DNA of 64,000 nt from Bostrychus sinensis (taxonomy: Eukaryota > Chordata > Actinopteri > Gobiiformes > Eleotridae), in NCBI GenBank assembly GCA_020698575.1, contig CM036245.1, forward strand, positions 7,253,173 to 7,317,172. Direction: 5' to 3'. Position numbers and translations under genes: made by a program. This document shows positions 34,613 through 49,300 of this stretch, piece by piece. Each line of letters opens with the position of its first letter. Within the stretch, counting starts at the first letter, position 1. The notes under the pieces are model-generated. The model was not told the origin of the DNA and searched no databases. It was given only the letters and a program-made list of their open reading frames with translations.

Positions 34613-35345
34613 TTTCAGACCTAATTTATCAATTATTAATGGTTTGTGTGTTGGTAAACTATTTTATAATCAGTGTAGCCTTATTTTTATGCAGTTTGCA
34701 CAAAATAGTTACAAAACTCTGTCCTCATCTTTGCTGTCTCCATTATAATCGTGTTTGTGTTAAATGTTGATTGTTATTTGTTTGTATCACATCAACTTGT
34801 CCCGGGACCACAGGTGGAAATTAGCGTTTTTTGCTATAACCTAGCACCATGCCTCTTTCCTTATGATGTTTTTCTAGGTCAGTGTCCTCCTACTATCAAA
34901 CTGTAGTCAGACGCCGCTTCTTTTTGGTTTTTGCTCTTTTTTTTCCCCACTTGCTTTGCATTTAAACGCAGCTAACCCTTTACCCGTCCCTCTCTGTTGC
35001 TCTGTGTACCTGGCCTGTACCGCTCCACCCGTGTCTCCGGAGCCCATCTTACATTTTTCACATCCTCATCAGTGCTCACATGTGATCGTCTGCCTGGTGT
35101 GTCCATCAAAATAAAACTGCACTCTGCTTTTGTGAATTTTTGAATAGCATGTCTCTCCTTGAACGCAGCAGTGTCGTATCGTAGGCGCTTAGTTTTGTCT
35201 CAGTCGCTGCTGTAGTGAAATGTGTGCCGTGTGATGTTCCCCAGCCGCTCTCTGTGAACGCTCTGACAGCTCTGTCTCTGTCTCTCTGTGTGTATTTGTA
35301 GACAGCGGGTTGATAAGTGAGCGTCTTCCTTCTGTATATTTGCAG

Positions 35346-35494
35346 AAAGAGCGAGAGCAATGCTGCAGGAGAAGAGCTCCGCAGCGCCCGATGACCCGAG
35401 CCGGGGACAGTCTGGAGCAGAAGCCCAGAGCGGACAGCCTCGAGTCGGGCTGAGCTCGAGCGGCGCCGCCCCCGGCTCCAGAGAACGCGACCAG
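35346..35494 (+). CDS. tbx4: tbx4 coding exon 1 (start codon exon)
   Basis: A splice acceptor (TATATTTGCAG, AG at 35344-35345) precedes 14 bp of 5' UTR and the ATG at 35360-35362. The peptide starts MLQEKSSAAPDDPSRGQSGA and spans 45 codons to a donor CAG|GTACAC (GT at 35495), phase 0. The MLQ(D/E)K start is that of vertebrate TBX4 as I recall it, which fixes the start choice. The acceptor implies one or more upstream noncoding exons, for which the CpG-rich region at 19.6-23.4 kb is a candidate. The N-terminal region ahead of the T-box is Ser/Ala/Gly-rich and apparently disordered, and shorter than the roughly 65 residues of the human protein. This exon is the least conserved part of the gene seen here. 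Its high GC makes minus-strand open frames over it, which are shadows. Confidence 0.85.
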
Positions 35495-36999
35495 GTACAC
35501 ACAGCACACACACAGATATGTTAAATAAAACTGTCAAATAGATATTGTTTTATAGACTTGAACGCACCAATGTCCATCTGCCCTATCACCCTTTTGAAAT
35601 AAATTTATTAAACATATCGTCACTTGACTTCCAACGATAAAATGCTCTTGTCATTATTTGTTTTTTTTGCTCAATAAAAGTGATGGTATTTTTGTGGAAG
35701 GGAAGTCAAATGCAGTCAGATGGGAAGTGTGGAGTTCACAAACACATCCTGAGTAAATACAGAGACAGGTAAAATTAAAGTCACACAAATTTAAAATCAA
35801 ACGTAAGTGCAGCATGGTCAAGGGCCAAATAAAACTTAAAAAGTATAAAAAATAAATCAATAAATTACCATTAATTCAGAAGATGATGGTGGCCTACCTT
35901 AGTCGAATTTAATTCCCCATAGTGTAAAACTTAACTTTAACACTATGTAACGTTTGCCATAAAAGCAAAATATATAACTTGTAAATAATATTAATCAAAA
36001 TGATTCAGTCTCCACCATTATAATGACAAGAAATATGCAGTAAAAAAATACAAATTTTAATTAAAAAAAAAAAAAATCCTCAAATTTGCCAATCTAAAAG
36101 GGTTAATAATATAAATTTAACTGGAAGCAGAACATTGACCTCCATAGCTTCATCTAAATCTGTGGGCTGCAGTAGTAGTAAAAGTAGTAGTACAAGTAGT
36201 AGTAATAGAATTACATTACATTATAATGCCTTTTAAAACTTCTACTCAAGTACTAATTTTACATTATTTTGAAGTAACAGTACTTTTATTTTTTACTTTA
36301 ATAAACAAAGGCTCCTGGTTCATTTTTGTATGGATTTTAAAAGTTATTTTATTTGCTTTTAAATATCTTGCTCCACAATATCTGTCAGTCCAGCTTCAGC
36401 CTTACACTGTCCCAGGTCGGCAGGGCAGTCCCTGGTTGTTGTCCCAGAGACAGCGCTCTCGGTTGGTGTTCCTAAACTGTCCAATGAGTTACCTTTACAT
36501 TTTAGGCTAACATAGTCAATCTTGTTTTATTACATTTTACATTTAAATGCGGTGCAGCACTTTGTCCGACCAAGTAGTTTTTTTTTAAGTGTTATTATAT
36601 AAATAAAGTTGGATAATTAGAATTCATCTGGTCATTCTATATTTTATCACTGTCCCTTTATAAACTTTATATCTGCTGTTTCCTGTGTTTTCCAGAACAT
36701 CGAGAACATTAAGGTGATCCTTCACGAGCGAGAGCTGTGGAAGAAGTTCCATGAGGCAGGAACAGAGATGATCATCACCAAAGCAGGCAGGTCAGTGAGA
36801 ATTACTCAGATTACGCCTTAAAAAAATAGGGTCTCAGGTCCAAGAAGTTTATTTAGAGTCTCTTAAGGAAGCGCTGTTCAAGTGATGCATCCATCACTAA
36901 ACTCTGCTCTTTTAGCATCTGAGACAATAACACAGTGACGTCCTTTAGTTTAGAGACAGCATTCCTTCAGCAGCAGCAGTAGTAGTAGTTGTAGTTGTT

Positions 37000-37047
<48 letters not shown>

Positions 37048-40000
37048 CACTTTATAATTGAAAACACAAATGACTGTAGGACCTGGTGGATTAATGTGAC
37101 GGAGGATTAGATGGAGAGGCTTTTGGACATTAACCAGATAAAGAACACATCTCATTCCTCACGAGAGTTTAAAAAAATCTAAAGGTCAGTGCATTTTTCC
37201 TTAATACTGCGCGGCTATGGGAGACGGGCTTTCCCTGTCCGGCTGATAAGTGGGATCTGAATCCATCTAAAGCCCTTTGAAGAGCCGGGGCTGGGCAGCT
37301 GTGAGAAAATACTTGGAATACAAGTGAAAAGATGAGCGCTAACTGTGATTTGGTGCATTTTGGTAAAGTAAGTAAACCAGATATAATGGGGCAGGCCACC
37401 AAAACCTGCACATTTGGATTAAAAAAGAAGGTTCTGGAAGTTGGCAGCTGTCAGTGAGTGGGTAGAGAACATTAGCGAGTGGCACAACTCTTTGGCGACA
37501 CCAGCAAATAAAGACAGATTTACAAAAATGGTTTTAGGAACTGTGCTACCACATCAAAGATGGTTAGACAGGAGACAGGACTTCATCAGCTGATATAAAA
37601 TAATGAGATATGACGTAGGGGTGTATTCTTCTTCTAAAAAGATGGATAATTAAATACCAAATTTACCAGAAAAAAGAAACATGGATACATATTTAATAAT
37701 TACTGGTTCACGTCAGTCTAAAGATTATCTCAGAGCTAAACATTTCCACAGCAAACCATCTGCTTCCTCGCCCTTTAACTTCCACATACGTTTGTGAAAT
37801 AAAATCTATTGTTAAAACTGTGTTCAGATTTTAATTTTCAGATTACCCAACCTGGAAGTACAAATGCAGCTCAACCAGCCTCATGAGCTGCCAGTTTAGG
37901 TTAATTTGGGCCATTAATTTCTGCAGCAAAATTTGTTTTAAATAAAAACATGACATAGAGTAGTGTATACATTTATATTATTTTCTTAAATTATTTGTAA
38001 ATAATTGTTAAACCGTTAACCAAATAAGATGAAATGAACAGTATTTTGAACAGTAATTCACTTGATGTGTGACAGAGAAGGGTTATAGTGTGTAAAATTA
38101 GGCTCTATAGTTACAGCGCAGTAGTAGTAGATATTTTCTGTACGATTGCACTTTGACTGATTTCAAAATAGTCTGGCAGCGCTGAGTTTTTCCCACAGCC
38201 AGACAGGTTTTCAGAGTTTTTAGTGCAGAAATATGGCAGCAACAAAAAGTCAACCACTTGGTTACCACACCAGGTAAAGGGCTGTCATGCAGTGATTTGC
38301 AAATGAATGTGGCATCAGTTTTATACCAGGTGCTGTTCAGGATGCAAGCCTCATCCACAGTGAGCAGTTTCCACTCGACTCACTGGATACCAGCCGGTCA
38401 CAGCCGCAGAAGATAATCTTCTATCCAAATTAACCACGATGGCTACGGCTTATACAGAGTACATTTAATAACGTCTCTGAGCTGGTTAACAGCGTTTCTT
38501 GCTTTCCTTCGTCTCCTGTTGGTTCTGCTGAAGTCCTCGTTGTTGTTCAGTCCTCTGTGGGATTTTTGTCTTCGTCCTCTTTCCATTTTAACAACAGTAA
38601 AGTCCCGCTGACGTCCCACATAACGACCACAGTCAAACAAAGCAACTTTTCCTACAACTCTTTGTACAACTGGCTTCTGCTGCTGTCCCTGTTCAGAAAT
38701 AACATCCAGAGCTGTTCATAATACGGCGTATCCTGATTTTATGGCAAAACCGTCAAAGGTTTGTCATAAGCTCAATGTTTGTTTTGGATACTGCTCAGTG
38801 GCGCTGCTTACTTCGTTTCTCTGATTGGTTACTCCGCCTGTGATTGTTCCGCCCACAGAAATTAAACTCAATCATAGGTATACCAGGCTAACTTCTTTTT
38901 ATAGAATATGAAAAGAATTTGTCTGTCCGTCCAGGCTGGCAAATTGGTTTTACATTTTGTTAAATAAAATAAATGCAGGAAGTTAAACTGTTGTGGGGTT
39001 GTGTTTTAAAGTGAACATATTCTGCAGATCATGTTCAGGCAGAGTTGTTGGAGTCAGAGTCCCACACTTCCCCACACAGTCCTCTCCTCTCCGCTCCTCT
39101 CGTGTTATTGTGATCTGTCACTCTGCCTCTGCACACACCCGTCAGGACAGCGGCGGCGGCCAGGATAAGAGAAACGCGGCGCCCCGTCCGACTCCGTACT
39201 TCTTCTTCTTCTCCGTCAGCCCTCGCCCCTCTCTCCCAAACAGCCCAGCGTTTGAAGTGTTGGTTCCCAGAGAAAACGGATCACTGAAGGCCCAAACATG
39301 TGGAGGTTAAGAGAAACAGCTGTCCCGGGGCACACACAGAGCTCAAACACACACATCTCTCATGTTGGCTCACTTACTCACACACAGGAACGTATACACA
39401 CAACGTCACGGAGCAGGCCTTTGAACTGCAGCCGCTTCAGTGCAGAGCTCCATGCTTCCACATCTACACTCGTACATTAGAGCGTCTGCAGTCACAAACA
39501 CATGATCATAGTTTTTAAGCTGCTCGTATCTGAGTCCTTTGCTCACTCAGGGTAGGCCTATTAATTATTGCCTTGGTCTGAGTTTTAAAATGGCTATAAT
39601 AAGTTTATGATGTGTTGTTTTTTGTGTTTTTGTGCGTAGAATGTACAGAACGTAACTTTTTAAACAAACACCACTGCGTTACAAACATTATTACCAGTGA
39701 TTATTTTGATGACTGATTAATCTAATGTTTATTTTTTCAATTAATACATAGTGAAGTGCGAGTAAAGTGGTTAAAAACTTGAGGTGTTTTATAGTTCACA
39801 TTAAAAGTTGGTGGTGGTTTGGTTTGAATAGACACAAGGGGATATTTATAAACAAAACACTAAATGTATATTGTTTTTAACTGTTTCTTACTGCTGTGTT
39901 GGTAAATAAACCCTCCCCTAAACACATGACATGTTTCTGCATCTCTGAATATCTCAGGCAGTGATTCATTGACTATTAAATTAGTTGAGTTCAGTAATGG

Positions 40001-43000
40001 ATTATAATCCATTAATCTGATTAGTTGTTGACGCTCTCGCCAGAACAAACTAAATGCACAATGATTTGTCAGGTTTTTACGCCAGATGCCCTTCCTGTTG
40101 CAGCCACCTGCTGTGACCGGAGAAGGCAATGTGGGGGAAGTAAAAAAATATAATGGGCAGCACTGTGTGGGTGCTTAACCCTTATCCCCCAAATTAAAAA
40201 AAGTGACGTTACTGTTCAGTGACAAGTGTCCCCAAAACAAAACATTATACAAAAATTGTATAAAATATATGTTTTGTTTTGTTGTTGTTTTTTTTACTTT
40301 TTTTTTGCATAACAATCAGGGCAACTTGATTAGAATATTTATGTAAAAAAGTTTTTTTTTATTTTTTTTGTTTGTTTACCTATATTATGGTGTTTTGGGG
40401 CAGGGACACTTTGTTCACTTAACTGTAACAATGTAACTTTTTGTTGCTGCAAAAAATCCCAAACACATCTAAATCAGTGTTGGTAAACCTAGAGACCCAA
40501 GGCTGTAATATCCCCCCTAGAAATATCCACTTTGCTTTGAGAATATTAAAAATATTTAATTTTTATGTGTTTTTTTACTAAAAAGTATAGATCACATACA
40601 TTGGCCTAAAAAATTTTAAAATTCTGAATATACTTAATGTTTGATATTTATGGTGAGGGCAGAAGCTGATTAAAAGATTAATGCAAAAAATGTAGAATAA
40701 AATGTAAATGTGTGTTATTTTTATGTTGTTTTATGACAGGGACACTTTTGTCTCTGAACAGGAGCCACAGATTTAGTCAGAGAGAGTAAAAATGAAGTAA
40801 TATTAGATTTGTGTTTAGAAAATCAACATTAGTGATAAAATACAGCCCTAAGTTATCAAAAAGTAAATAAAACTTGAAAAGGGCACTTTTGTCCTCATTG
40901 GAGCACAAAGGTTAAATAGAGCTCTTTATGATTTTAAACGACAGGCGCTCTTTGCAAAAAAGGGCGGGTCTCTCAACTTGAAGCATAAAAATATCACCTG
41001 TAAAAAACTTTGACAGGTGATGTGGATGTTTTCACAGACAACAAAAATCCAACACCCTCTGTTAAAGCATGGCTCTCTTTGATGCTTCTGGCTCAAACAA
41101 GGCCTTCCTCAGGATGCAAAGGCAAACTCAGGCCTCCTTATACAGAGGTGTCTTGCCCAAGGACACAACAGCAGTAGGCACTGGGCCAGAGCAGAATCTA
41201 CCCAGGGCTGACAGCCTCTGGTCGCTGAATCCGTCAGTGAGGTCTTGGTCAACTAAAATGTTATTGGTCGATTAGTTAAATCCACTCTTTGCATTAAAAA
41301 AACATGTCCAATTTATTACTTTTTAACTTTTGTTTTTCATTTTATTTAAGACAGCATAGATGATTTTAGAAAACAATATATTTTACATCCACACTTGTTA
41401 GTGTAAGACTAAGATTTTGGTCGATACTGAGCATAACTTTGGCCGACTAACAATTTCTATATTTATTATTATGTATATTAATAAATACAAGGGACCGTAA
41501 AACTCCAAAATCTTTTCCTTTGGATCATTTTGAGTATTTTGAAGGATGTGCAGATGCAGTCACTGATGTTTAAAAAACCTATGGTGAGAACAAATGTTAA
41601 AACAGCATTGTGTTTCTGTGGTGGGGTTAATGTATGGAATAAACTGGATCAGAAGTTAAAGACTGTACATCATTAACTCAGTTTAAAAGTTTGTTTAAGA
41701 GAAATGTGATTAAAACTTATGAAGAAAATGAATATTGAGGTTAGCAGCAAAATAACCAAGGACTGTTTTGTTTTGACACTGAGATGTATGTTGTGCTTTA
41801 AAACATAGGTGGCTTTTTTGTTTAAAGTTTAAGGGTTGAATAGATTTACTGGGGTAGGCATAATAAGCTCAGGCTTCAGATTATTCCTTTTCAGACTTTA
41901 AGTGTTTTGTTTTGTAGTATGTAAAAAAAGAAAGATAGAAAATGTAAAAACGTCTAAATAAACTCAGTTCATTTCACGAACCTGCCACTGCTTCTAAATG
42001 TGTCTTTTGAGAAATTTTACAACCCAAACTCCAGAAACTCATAACCACGATGCCCAGACGTCTTCAGACTGTTTTAAAAAGAGGAGACGCCCCATAGTAA
42101 ACCTGCCCCTGTCCCAACTGAGACCTGTAGGCAGCACATTTGAAATGAGCTATTTTGTGCTAAAAGTGTGCAATTTCTCAGTGTAAACATTTAGGTTATT
42201 TATATTCTATTGTGAATAAAACATTGGCTCATGTGATTTGAAAGTCTTTTAGTTTTAATTTTTCTCAAATTTAAAACACGTCTCAACATTTCCTAAATTC
42301 GGGTTGCGTCGCTTTGTCTTTACTCCTATTTTTCTCTTAGTTTTATTGTATTTTGTATGAAACATGGGACTTTCCGGCTTAAACAATGGTTAAATAAAAA
42401 ATCAATATGAATGTAATGTAATTAGTTAACAGGTCTAATAACTGTATACAGTAAACTTCAGCTCCACCCTGGTGCTGTTATGGAGGATACTTCTCCCAAA
42501 GTCAGATCTGTGTGGGCTCGTCCCGTTGTTGACTCGCCGCTGCATCTGCTCCTCTCTGTGCCTCCGTGCGACTGGAGCCAGACTCGGACTCAGGTCTGTT
42601 TTGGATGTTCCTCGTGGATTAAGTCGTCTTTCAGCGCGGATGACACGCCGCTGATCTCCTCCTCCATTGATTGGATTTGAGAGCTTGGGGAGAGCGCCTT
42701 AAATTACCTGCTCCCAATCCTCCCGCCTTCGACACGAGATGACGAATCATTTACCGTAACACGATAACACCCCCGAACGTTTTGAAGACATCGAACCGCC
42801 AGCTATGAAGAATTTTAATGCCGCGGTGCCATCCTTTTCCAAAGAGCTGGGGTTTCGTGAGAGCGGGGTTGGCAACAGCGGCGTTCCCAGATAAACTTTG
42901 AGCGATGGCGAGGCATCTGTCTAAACTGTAACGCCATTAAAAACCACTTAAGGCTTTGTAAAAACGGGGATCTCTTTGTAGATTTTTTCCTTTGGCTCGC

Positions 43001-43367
43001 ACACGGGATACAAACACTTCTGAGGAGAGGTCAGGAAAGGTAGCACTATATGGTTTCTTAAAGGGACAGGACAGTATTTGGTGTCAGATCAGTTTGGAGA
43101 AGCAGACAGGAGCAGTGACTTTGAGTTATGTAGGTCTGTTAATGGGACTACAGCCTCCCAAGTAAAAGTCCTCAATGAGGCAGTAGTAGTAGTAGTATTA
43201 GTAGTACTGTATAAGCAGTAGTATTAGTACAATGCCAGAAGTTAGCAGTCACCAGTCTACAATGTAGCAGTAATAGTAGTAGTATAAGTAGTAGTAGTAG
43301 TAGTACAACCCCAGAACAATTAGTACTCCCCAGAACAAACTCTTCAATGTGGAAGTAGTAGTAGTAT

Positions 43368-43399
<32 letters not shown>

Positions 43400-46300
43400 C
43401 AACCCCTCAATCCACGCTCAGTCTCCAGTCGCTTGTAGCCTTTAGCTGCTTTAGCTTTGTTGCTTGTATAAAGTGTGCATCTAAATATTGAGCTATGTGC
43501 TAATTAGGACACGTTATTATCGCCTTAACGCATTACTTACTTAACACTGACAATTATTTTTTTATTTTTACTCTTTAGCAGCAAAATAGTAATCATAATA
43601 TTTAAAATGTATATTATTTGGGTTTCAAGGATGTTTGAAATGATGCTGTATACAATATAAACAGTACACAACAATCATAGCTAAGTCAAAACAGCTCATA
43701 TTGGCTGAATTCTAAAAGCTTTAAGTGATCAAATGAAGAGCCATTTAGGAGCCGAAAGAGCCACAATGCATTATTGATTGAATTTTATAGCAAGACAAAA
43801 AAAAATCTGCGATTAAAAATGTTAATTGTAGCCCAACACTAGTGCTAATGTTCTTCTTCCTATCACTGACAGCACACACACACATACACACATTTATAGA
43901 CTGTAGTGACTTAAGTTTTTGGATCTGGGACACTGTCTTGGAGGAGCACCAGGATTGGTTTAGGGCAGGGCCAAAGACACTGACAGCCATAGAACAACAG
44001 CACATAGTTTGGCTCTGGTCTGTAATGTACCTAGTCTGAAGTAGGTTAGAGCCACTTATCGTTAAGTTACTGAGTCTGAGGGACGTTTGTGTTTCAGCTT
44101 TTCTCTCCTGATCTCGCTGAAGCGTCGCTGGAGGGCAGTGGGTTGAGTTAATCGGATCTTTGGCTGCACAGTTTGTGACAATACCACACATGTCCTCCTG
44201 CTACAGAGGCTTACAGGAGCATTTAGGACAAGGAGAGTCACAGCAGAGGCAGGAAAACAACGTACAGGTCAGGGGGGAGCAGGAGGCTGGAGCCTATCCC
44301 AGCAACTATGGGCCCGAGGTGTGTAGCAACCGATAAATAATAGCCAATAAAGTTATACCTGCCAATAACATAATCATTTTGGCAATTTTAAATGTAATAA
44401 AGCCCAATAACGTAATAATAAATTAATAATTGGCCTAGCATTAAAACATTTTTTGAAAATGTAATGTAGAAATACATCATTAGGACTGCATTTCTTGGGA
44501 ATAAGATGTTTTCTTTTAGTTTCTTTTTGTTTTTTTGTTTGCTCATCAGAAATAGTTTTAGTGGATGGCAAAGTTAATTATGATTGTAAGAGCAAGTTTG
44601 AGATTTTTTTCTTGTACAAAATGTACAAGAAAAAAATATTCATTTGCTTAGGTTTGTCTGTGAAGACTCTTAGTCATCCATGCTGTCTAAATCACAACAA
44701 CAAACATTTAAAAATAAATCAGCTGGTCTTGGTTTTTAGAGTTTTAGATCACATTATCGGTTGTCACAAGGTGGGGTGCAACCTGGACAGAGCCAGCCCT
44801 GACCCACTTTTGGTTGTACTGCACAGCTTTTTAGGCATCTGTCCCTCTGTCCCACTTAAGATAATATCCCTCTTTTTCATTGGTGCTAACTGGATCTTAT
44901 AAAAAGAAAAATTCAAGTCAAGCACAAAAAGGTAAGGTCAGTATTGCTTGTGTAAAATGTAGAATAAATACTTGCGGGCTGGATTATGGTTGGTGTGTTG
45001 CTGGCCCTGTGTTTCTGGAAAGGCCTTTCCATGAAGCTGGTGTTGGCTTCTGGATTAATAAAGTCTCAGTAAAGACATTACTTTGCAAAATGTGTGTTTT
45101 TGGGATGAAAACAGCACATCCCATCCCACGTTGTCCCACCAAACCACGCAACTTGTCCTACTTTTAGTACTTTTTGAGGTTGTCCCCCTACTGGACATTG
45201 GCCACTTAGTCCCGGGGCTGATACTTGGAGACAGACAGACAACTTTTACTCACTATGGGACATTCTCCTCATCATAAATGTGTTTTTTTGCTGTGTCCAG
45301 GAGGATGTTTCCCAGCTACAAGGTGAAAGTGACCGGGATGAACCCCAAAACCAAGTACATCCTGCTCATAGATGTCGTTCCTGCCGACGACCACCGCTAC
45401 AAGTTCTGCGACAACAAATGGTGAGTACAGACCATAAACAATACATCAGGTGTTTATAGCAGAACTCAGTAATGTTTTTACCTTAAATAAACAGTTTGGG
45501 AGTCTGTGTGATGGTTAAATGAGTTGTTGTGGGGTAAATGAGGCATCCAGCATGACACAATGACACAAGTATAAGCATTATGGCAAATTTTCGTCATGGC
45601 AGAGTGACCAAATTGCAGAAAAAAACATTTTACGGATACGCAGCGGGGAAAAGGAGAGTAGATCACACAGGAGTCGACTGGACTTATAGTAACCTTACTC
45701 CAAACTGTAGGGGGAGCTCCAGAGAGGAAAATGAGGTAAAAACAGCAAAAAAACTAGAAAACATACTGAGAGATACTTTACAGATACAAAAAATGTTGGA
45801 ACAAGGCAACAAATATCAAGAAAAAAAAAAAAAAAGCTGAATATCACAGCCTGTAAACACATAAATCAACAAGATCAACCCTATAAAATAATGCCACGAT
45901 CGCCTTTTGCAACTAATTCATTCAGTGAGATGTCTCGGTATAAAAGGAGCATTTGAGAAAGGGAGAGTCTCTAATTATTCATTATTGTTTGATTTTTTTG
46001 GCCATTTTTAGGCTTTATTGCTAGGACAGAGCAGAGTTGGAAATCGGTGAGAGCGCAGGGAGAGAGATTTGGCGAAATGTCAGAGTCCGGACTCAAACCC
46101 AGGGCACTGAGGCAGGCTGTAGTTGCCCTGTATGTGTGCCACAGCTCTAACACTCAGCCACACAGTGACGCATATAATATGAATGTATGAATATTTTAAA
46201 TTGTATTTGGATTAATTGTTTGGTATGCTAGGACAATATAAACATATTTGTACTTTAGCCCTGAACACACTGAGCATGATAGAAAAGACCACTATGATTC

Positions 46301-49300
46301 AGTATTTTTAATTCACGTAATTTATTTATTTTAATTTATTTATTTACTGAAGAAAGATCACACAGAAAGCTGCATGGCCATGGGCTGTTACACAGAACAA
46401 TATCAGAGTAATCTCATCAAAATCTTCTGTGTAAGAGCAGTCTAATACAGGAGGACTTCTGCCTACAGGTGTTGTCTTTTCTAACTGGTCAGACTTCATC
46501 AGGAGTTGTGTTTCTGTTCTTCTTTTTGCTCACTGTCATTGGCTGGACAGCGCTTCTTCTTCTCCCCTGGAGGCTGTACCTGTCTGTCCATCTACTGACC
46601 TCCAACTATCATCAGAATGTGTTAGATCTGGGCTTCTCAAAGGACAAACTAACTTCAGTCTGCTAACTGTGGGGCAGGGAAGTGAAACACAGACTGAAAC
46701 TTACTGGAGACCTTGGTAGCGTGGAAAAAACCCTAACGTCCAACATTTTGAAAAATACCACGCTATACATTTTTGTTCATATCGCCCAGTCCTATCACAA
46801 ATGCAAAGTTCAAAAAGAAGTGGTGGGTTCCTGTGACTCCAGTAGGACAAAGGACTCTAACGACCCAAAACTACTGTAGCCTTTCATCCACTCCAACAGA
46901 ATTTAGGTTCAAGTCAAAACTCCTCACTCCCAGGAGCACAAACTTAGCTCTCATCAGTTTAATTCAGAACTGAAAAAGTCTTTTGGATGAAGGTGAAACA
47001 TCTCCAGGTGACTTCTTTTAAGGGGAGACACTACAGGCAAAATGCATTTTTTTCAATGTTGAGGTCCAGTTTGCTCTTTAACACGAGGCTTTAACACTGA
47101 AATAAAGAAAATGTCAAAATGACACATTAAGGTGTTTAGTTTAATACATGTAGTCGCTTGTGCCCACAGATTTCTATTGAAAATATTAATTTCAAAGGCT
47201 GTTTTCTCAGAATGAGTCAGAAATCTCCACTTCAGCAGCTCCTACAAGCTCCACATGTTCCAGTCTTGTATTTAACAATATTCTGAAGTCTTTTACTGAA
47301 GGATTTGTTCATATATAACTTCTAGCCTGATTTATTGGGCATTTTGCTCCTATAAACAAGGTGAAATAAAACATTTTAAGGCTCTTGTCAGTATTTTCTA
47401 GTTTCCTGAAAGACAAAAGCAGATAATATCCATAATTCTCTCTGTAAAAGCCTTTTTATGGAACATGTTAACAAAATGAAGCAAGAATTTTAAACCCCCT
47501 CTGTCCGATATTCAGATTTTGTTTTTTGAAATGTGCAAATTTCTGCATTTTTACACATACTATACCTCATTTTTATATGAAAAAATTAAATGACTCAAAA
47601 CTTCCAATATTTTTTTCAATATATTTGTCAGTGATCTACAGGAAACGTTTCACACGATATCTGTTCGTCTAAAAAATCCCTATTCATTGTCTTCTGCTTT
47701 TATTTACATTTTACACATTGCCCTGACTTATACAGAACCAGGGTATTATGTATTATTGTGACAGAGATAAAAGCACCACAAGTGAATGTAAATATATGGG
47801 AAGTGTTTAAGTGAACGCTTCTCATAGCATAATTTAAAACACAGACGAAACGTATTTATAGAAGCCCTAATTATGGAAAACCAAGTCTTAGTCCTTCAGT
47901 CTGGGTCTGAAGTCTTGGTGGAGAGTTAAAAGCAGTTTTATGGCCGCTTGTTTCTGGTCACATGGTACGGCTGTGCTCTGAGCGGCTCTGGTCTTCATCA
48001 CCAACACCTCCAGAAACATAATTAGTAATGATGTTTAAGGAGGGCCCGCCTCTCTGTCTGAGCCCCGTAGACCCCCGGTTATGAGGTAGACTTTGGTTAA
48101 TGGGCTGGACTCATTTAAACCTGACTTGGTCTTAAGGTAAGGTTTATAATTGGCCCACTGTTAGCTTCAGGATTTCATGTATTTTAACTTCAAAACTGAT
48201 TTATCCACACACAACCAGCTCAGGAAGTAGATTTCTTGAGAACAATTATGCAGTTACTTTCCACATCTGAATATTTCCCAGGTTGATCTTCGATGAGATA
48301 TCAGCATTAGATGAGGCAGCTTGCATTTTAGCTTTGTCGCTCAGAGGCAACAGCAGCAAAGTGACGGTTAGCACGGTCGCTTCACAGCAAGAAGGCTTCA
48401 AGTTCAGTTCCAGGTCAGAGAGAGTCTTTTCTGTGTGGTATCTGCATGAGTTTGGATGAGTTTTCTCCAGATTCTCCCATCAACCTGAAACATAATCCTA
48501 CAACAAAGTACTTCTGACGGAGAAGGATCCACCGCTCCTCACAGGGTCAGGACTATTCAACCTCCGGCCCTCAGCCCATCTACTCATAAATAAATCTTTT
48601 AATAACTACTGTTCTGTAACATACGGCAATTTACAACACTTTCTAGTGCTTTGTGGCTTCATATGAAAACATTAACAGGCAAAGGAGACGAGACGTAAGG
48701 TTAACAGAGAAAATTAGGGCTGCAACTGATTATTTTCATTGATTACTTTTTCCATTAATAATCAGATAGAAAAGTGCAAGTACAGTGGTGAAAAACTTCA
48801 GGTGTTTTATACATCCTGTTAAAAAATGTTGACAGTTCTGTCTGCACACATAAAAACTGTGGAGGGTAACCTCATGTGCCTGAGGAGTTAGGACACCTGC
48901 TCCAGGAAGAAAGAAGAATGCCTAAACCATACCTAAAACCAGAACTGAACAAAGATTAAACCAGGACTAAGCTGGCTCTAAACAGGGACTAAACTTAGAC
49001 TAAACCAGGACTAAGCTGGGTCTAAACAGGGACTAAACTTAGACTAAACCAGGACTAAGCTGGGTCTAAACAGGGACTAAACTTAGACTAAACCAGGACT
49101 AAGCTGGCTCTAAACAGGGACTAAACTTAGACTAAACCAGGACTAAGCTGGGTCTAAACAGGGACTAAACTTAGACTAAACCAGGACTAAGCTGGGTCTA
49201 AACAGGGACTAAACTTAGACTAAACCAGGACTAAGCTGGCTCTAAACAGGGACTAAACTTAGACTAAACCAGGACTAAGCTGGCTCTAAACAGGGACTAA

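Noticed and set aside
35106..35537. Minus-strand frames across tbx4 exon 1
   Set aside because: GC-rich shadow of the coding exon; the + strand matches Tbx4.
44495..44902. 135-codon + frame in intron 2
   Set aside because: No family resemblance and no splice pair; it crosses an inverted repeat and low-complexity sequence.
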